This document shows positions 4,245 through 6,038 of a stretch of DNA of 6,038 nucleotides, piece after piece (the stretch's first letter is position 1; every line of letters starts with the position of its first letter). The notes under the pieces were generated by a model that ran no database searches, had not been told where the DNA came from, and saw nothing but the letters and a program-made list of their open reading frames with translations. Source of the stretch: JAQIBY01 sp034721855 (GTDB lineage: Bacteria > Bacteroidota > Bacteroidia > Bacteroidales > ML635J-15). The stretch spans positions 1-6,038 of the forward strand of contig JAYENB010000009.1 of the NCBI GenBank assembly GCA_034721855.1. The letters run 5' to 3'. The translations under genes and the position numbers were made by a program.

Positions 4245-6038
4245 TTATTCAACCATCAGTTTGTTGACATATTGCTGATTGTCTGTCATGATCCGGATAA
4301 AGTAAATGCCGGGTTTGAGGTCTGCCACATCAAATGTCTCAATGTTCCTTTCGATGGTTTTCTTTATCACGGCCTGGCCAAGCATGTTTACCAGTTCAAT
4401 GTTGCCGTTGTTTATGTTTGACATTTTCACAAACACTTTCTTTTTGGCCGGGTTCGGATAAATTTTAAAGCTGGTGGTGTTTCCGGCGATGTTATTGAGA
4501 AAATCAATATGCACGGGAGCCGTGGAAACACAACCTGCTGCATCGGTAACCATAACGGAATAGTTTCCTGATGGCACATTTTCCATAGTAGCGTCGGTGT
4601 CACCGTTTGACCAGTAATATGAATAGGGGCTAAGGCCACCGCTGGCAATAGCTGTCGCAGAACCATCTGTTGATGAGGATGTGGTTGCATCTGTTGTTGT
4701 GATGTCAATATCAGGTGCTGCTCCAACAGAAACCACAATGTTATCGGCATCTGAGCATGTCCCATTGACAATTTCATAGCTGATAATCTGATTCCCAATG
4801 CCGGCGGTTTGAGGATCAAACTGATTCCCGGTCACACCGTATCCGCTCCAAGTACCACCAGATGTCGCTGCAGTGAGGGTTACCGGATCATCGCTGATAC
4901 AGAATGAGCCGGGATCATTGATGGTAGCATCAGGCATTTCATCCACATGGATGGTAATCTGGTCTGAATCGCCGCACGCACCGGTAAAGCTATACGTGAT
5001 AACGTGGTCACCGGGGCCTGCAGCAGCAGGATCAAACTGGTCACCTGATACGCCGTCACCACTCCATGTACCACCTGCATCAACAGCGTTGAGTGTAACA
5101 ACGGGGTCGGTTTCACAGAGGTCATCCACCGGTGTGATGCTTGCATCAAAATATTCAGCAACTTCTACGGTAATATAATCTTCAGCCGTACAGGTTCCGT
5201 TAGTGATCACGTATGATATGGTATGTATTCCAATGCCTGCTACCGAAGGATCAAACTGGTCGCCTGTTACGCCGGTTCCACTCCATGTTCCGCCTGTTTC
5301 GGCAGCGGTAAGAGTTACGGGATTATCCCCGGCACAGAAATCACCAGGATCATTGATGGTAGCATCTGGCATAGCATCCACATGGATGATTTCAGTGTCG
5401 CTATCACCGCAACTGGCACTAATTTCATACGTTATGGTAAAGTCTCCGGCTCCTGTCACAGTAGGATCAAATGTACCTGCATATTCATCTGTGATACCGA
5501 TACCTGACCATGTGCCACCTGCATCAACTGCGGTAAGTGTAATGGCTGCATCGTTTTCGCAAAGGTCGCTGACCGGGTCTATGGTAGCATCATATTCGTC
5601 AGAAACGTACAGGGTTACCTGATCAGATGCCAGGCATGCTCCGTTGTTAATCTCATAAGTGATAACAAAATTGCCTGTTCCTGCAACGTCCGGATCAAAG
5701 GTGCCGTTTACGGGATCGGTGATGCCTGTACCGCTCCATGTACCGCCACCAGTAGCTGCAGTAAGTGTCACAGCAGCATCTCCAGCGCAGAAAGCACCGG
5801 GATAGGTAATGGTAGCATCCGGCATGGTATCCACGTGAATGGTTTCAGTATCAGAATCGCCACAATTGCCGCTAATTTCGTAAGTAATAATGTGGTTACC
5901 CGGACCTGCTGTTGCAGGATCAAAAGTACCGGCTGACTGATCAGTAATGCCTGTGCCGCTCCATGTGCCACCTGCATCTGCGGCCGTGAGAGTAATGGCT
6001 GCATCGTTTTCACAAAGGTCAGCCACCGCATTAATGGT
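4245..6038 (-). CDS. large secreted repeat protein with SprB-type repeat and T9SS C-terminal sorting domain (3' part)
   Basis: The frame is open from the right edge to TAA at 4245-4247, so about 597 residues are visible and the start lies outside the window. Counting from GTG at 6026 as residue 1, six 72-76-residue modules each carry GGTWSG (at about 19, 94, 170, 246, 318 and 390) and two cysteines. They alternate between a DLC...CGDSD type and a FC...NGxC type. An SprB-like repeat follows at about 440-507 (ATASGGLSPYSYYWSNGDTD-like, ending in VTDAAGCV). Last comes a type IX secretion C-terminal domain at about 518-593, with KIYPNP, LKPGIYFIRI and a basic end. The protein is expected to be exported by T9SS and anchored or released at the surface, probably as an adhesin. 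No catalytic domain is visible in this part. Confidence 0.9.
   Translation of the reverse strand, partial: TINAVADLCENDAAITLTAADAGGTWSGTGITDQSAGTFDPATAGPGNHIITYEISGNCGDSDTETIHVDTMPDATITYPGAFCAGDAAVTLTAATGGGTWSGTGITDPVNGTFDPDVAGTGNFVITYEINNGACLASDQVTLYVSDEYDATIDPVSDLCENDAAITLTAVDAGGTWSGIGITDEYAGTFDPTVTGAGDFTITYEISASCGDSDTEIIHVDAMPDATINDPGDFCAGDNPVTLTAAETGGTWSGTGVTGDQFDPSVAGIGIHTISYVITNGTCTAEDYITVEVAEYFDASITPVDDLCETDPVVTLNAVDAGGTWSGDGVSGDQFDPAAAGPGDHVITYSFTGACGDSDQITIHVDEMPDATINDPGSFCISDDPVTLTAATSGGTWSGYGVTGNQFDPQTAGIGNQIISYEIVNGTCSDADNIVVSVGAAPDIDITTTDATTSSSTDGSATAIASGGLSPYSYYWSNGDTDATMENVPSGNYSVMVTDAAGCVSTAPVHIDFLNNIAGNTTSFKIYPNPAKKKVFVKMSNINNGNIELVNMLGQAVIKKTIERNIETFDVADLKPGIYFIRIMTDNQQYVNKLMVE
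4727..6038 (-). repeat. in-gene tandem repeats, six modules in an ABABAB order
   Basis: The coding DNA repeats with a unit of about 216-228 bases and a higher-order unit of about 440-455. Type A modules begin with DLCEND/DLCETD and end with CGDSD...IHVD.MPDATI. Type B modules begin with FCAGD/FCISD and end with NG.C....V.V. The three N-terminal modules carry the loop GITD...GTFDP and the three C-terminal ones a shorter GV.G.QFDP, so loop type changes independently of the A/B alternation. The array continues beyond the right edge. Confidence 0.85.

Noticed and set aside
4873..5622. Plus-strand frames of 94-139 residues opposite the adhesin gene
   Set aside because: They mirror the repetitive, stop-poor adhesin coding DNA; their Val/Ser/Pro-rich repeats follow the repeat period of the real gene on the other strand.
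4245..6026. Treating GTG at 6026 as the true start of the adhesin
   Set aside because: The frame stays open to the window edge and this GTG lies within a repeat module with no signal peptide; the real start is outside the window.

Overview
The window looks like an accessory, defence-rich stretch of a Bacteroidota chromosome. Three things point there: a protein ending in a type IX secretion (Por secretion) C-terminal domain preceded by an SprB-type repeat, good matches to the Bacteroidota -7 promoter element TAnnTTTG in front of the tRNA and of hipB, and a compositional split between AT-rich toxin-antitoxin DNA on the left and a more GC-rich adhesin gene on the right.

Layout. 1-121 is a leader-like element ending in one 36-nt CRISPR-like repeat. 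124-217 is a stranded copy of the hipA 3' end and its downstream flank. 218-749 is non-coding and rich in inverted repeats. 750-1523 and 1525-2376 form an abiEi-abiEii type IV toxin-antitoxin/abortive-infection operon. About 2424-2565 is a degenerate CCATCG/CTCGCC short-repeat tract. 2590-2710 is a perfect second copy of the 121-bp element. It opens a decayed CRISPR-like array (36-nt units at 2675, 2749, 2821 and 2966) with a tRNA-Thr(CGU) gene (2893-2964) in the slot where one repeat is missing. 3082-3393 is a HipB-like antitoxin and 3396-3962 an N-terminally truncated HipA-like kinase. 4040-4180 is a second short-repeat tract. 4186-4221 is a strong bidirectional terminator. From 4245 to the right edge, on the minus strand, lies the 3' part of a large secreted repeat protein.

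Main interpretation (inference). The two 121-bp elements, the two hipA-tail segments and the two short-repeat tracts occur in the same order, so the region can be read as two paralogous copies of one module: leader/repeat, array, hipBA, tail, short-repeat tract. The right copy keeps the middle. The left copy has lost everything between its first CRISPR-like repeat and the last codons of hipA, and carries the abiE cassette at a point (after AACT, 217) where the right copy is uninterrupted. The right copy thus serves as an 'empty site' for the abiE insertion.

No cas genes lie in the window. The CRISPR interpretation rests on repeat length, phase, the ATTGAAAC 3' end and leader-side orientation. 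Function of the array and of the truncated HipA is uncertain. AbiE looks intact.
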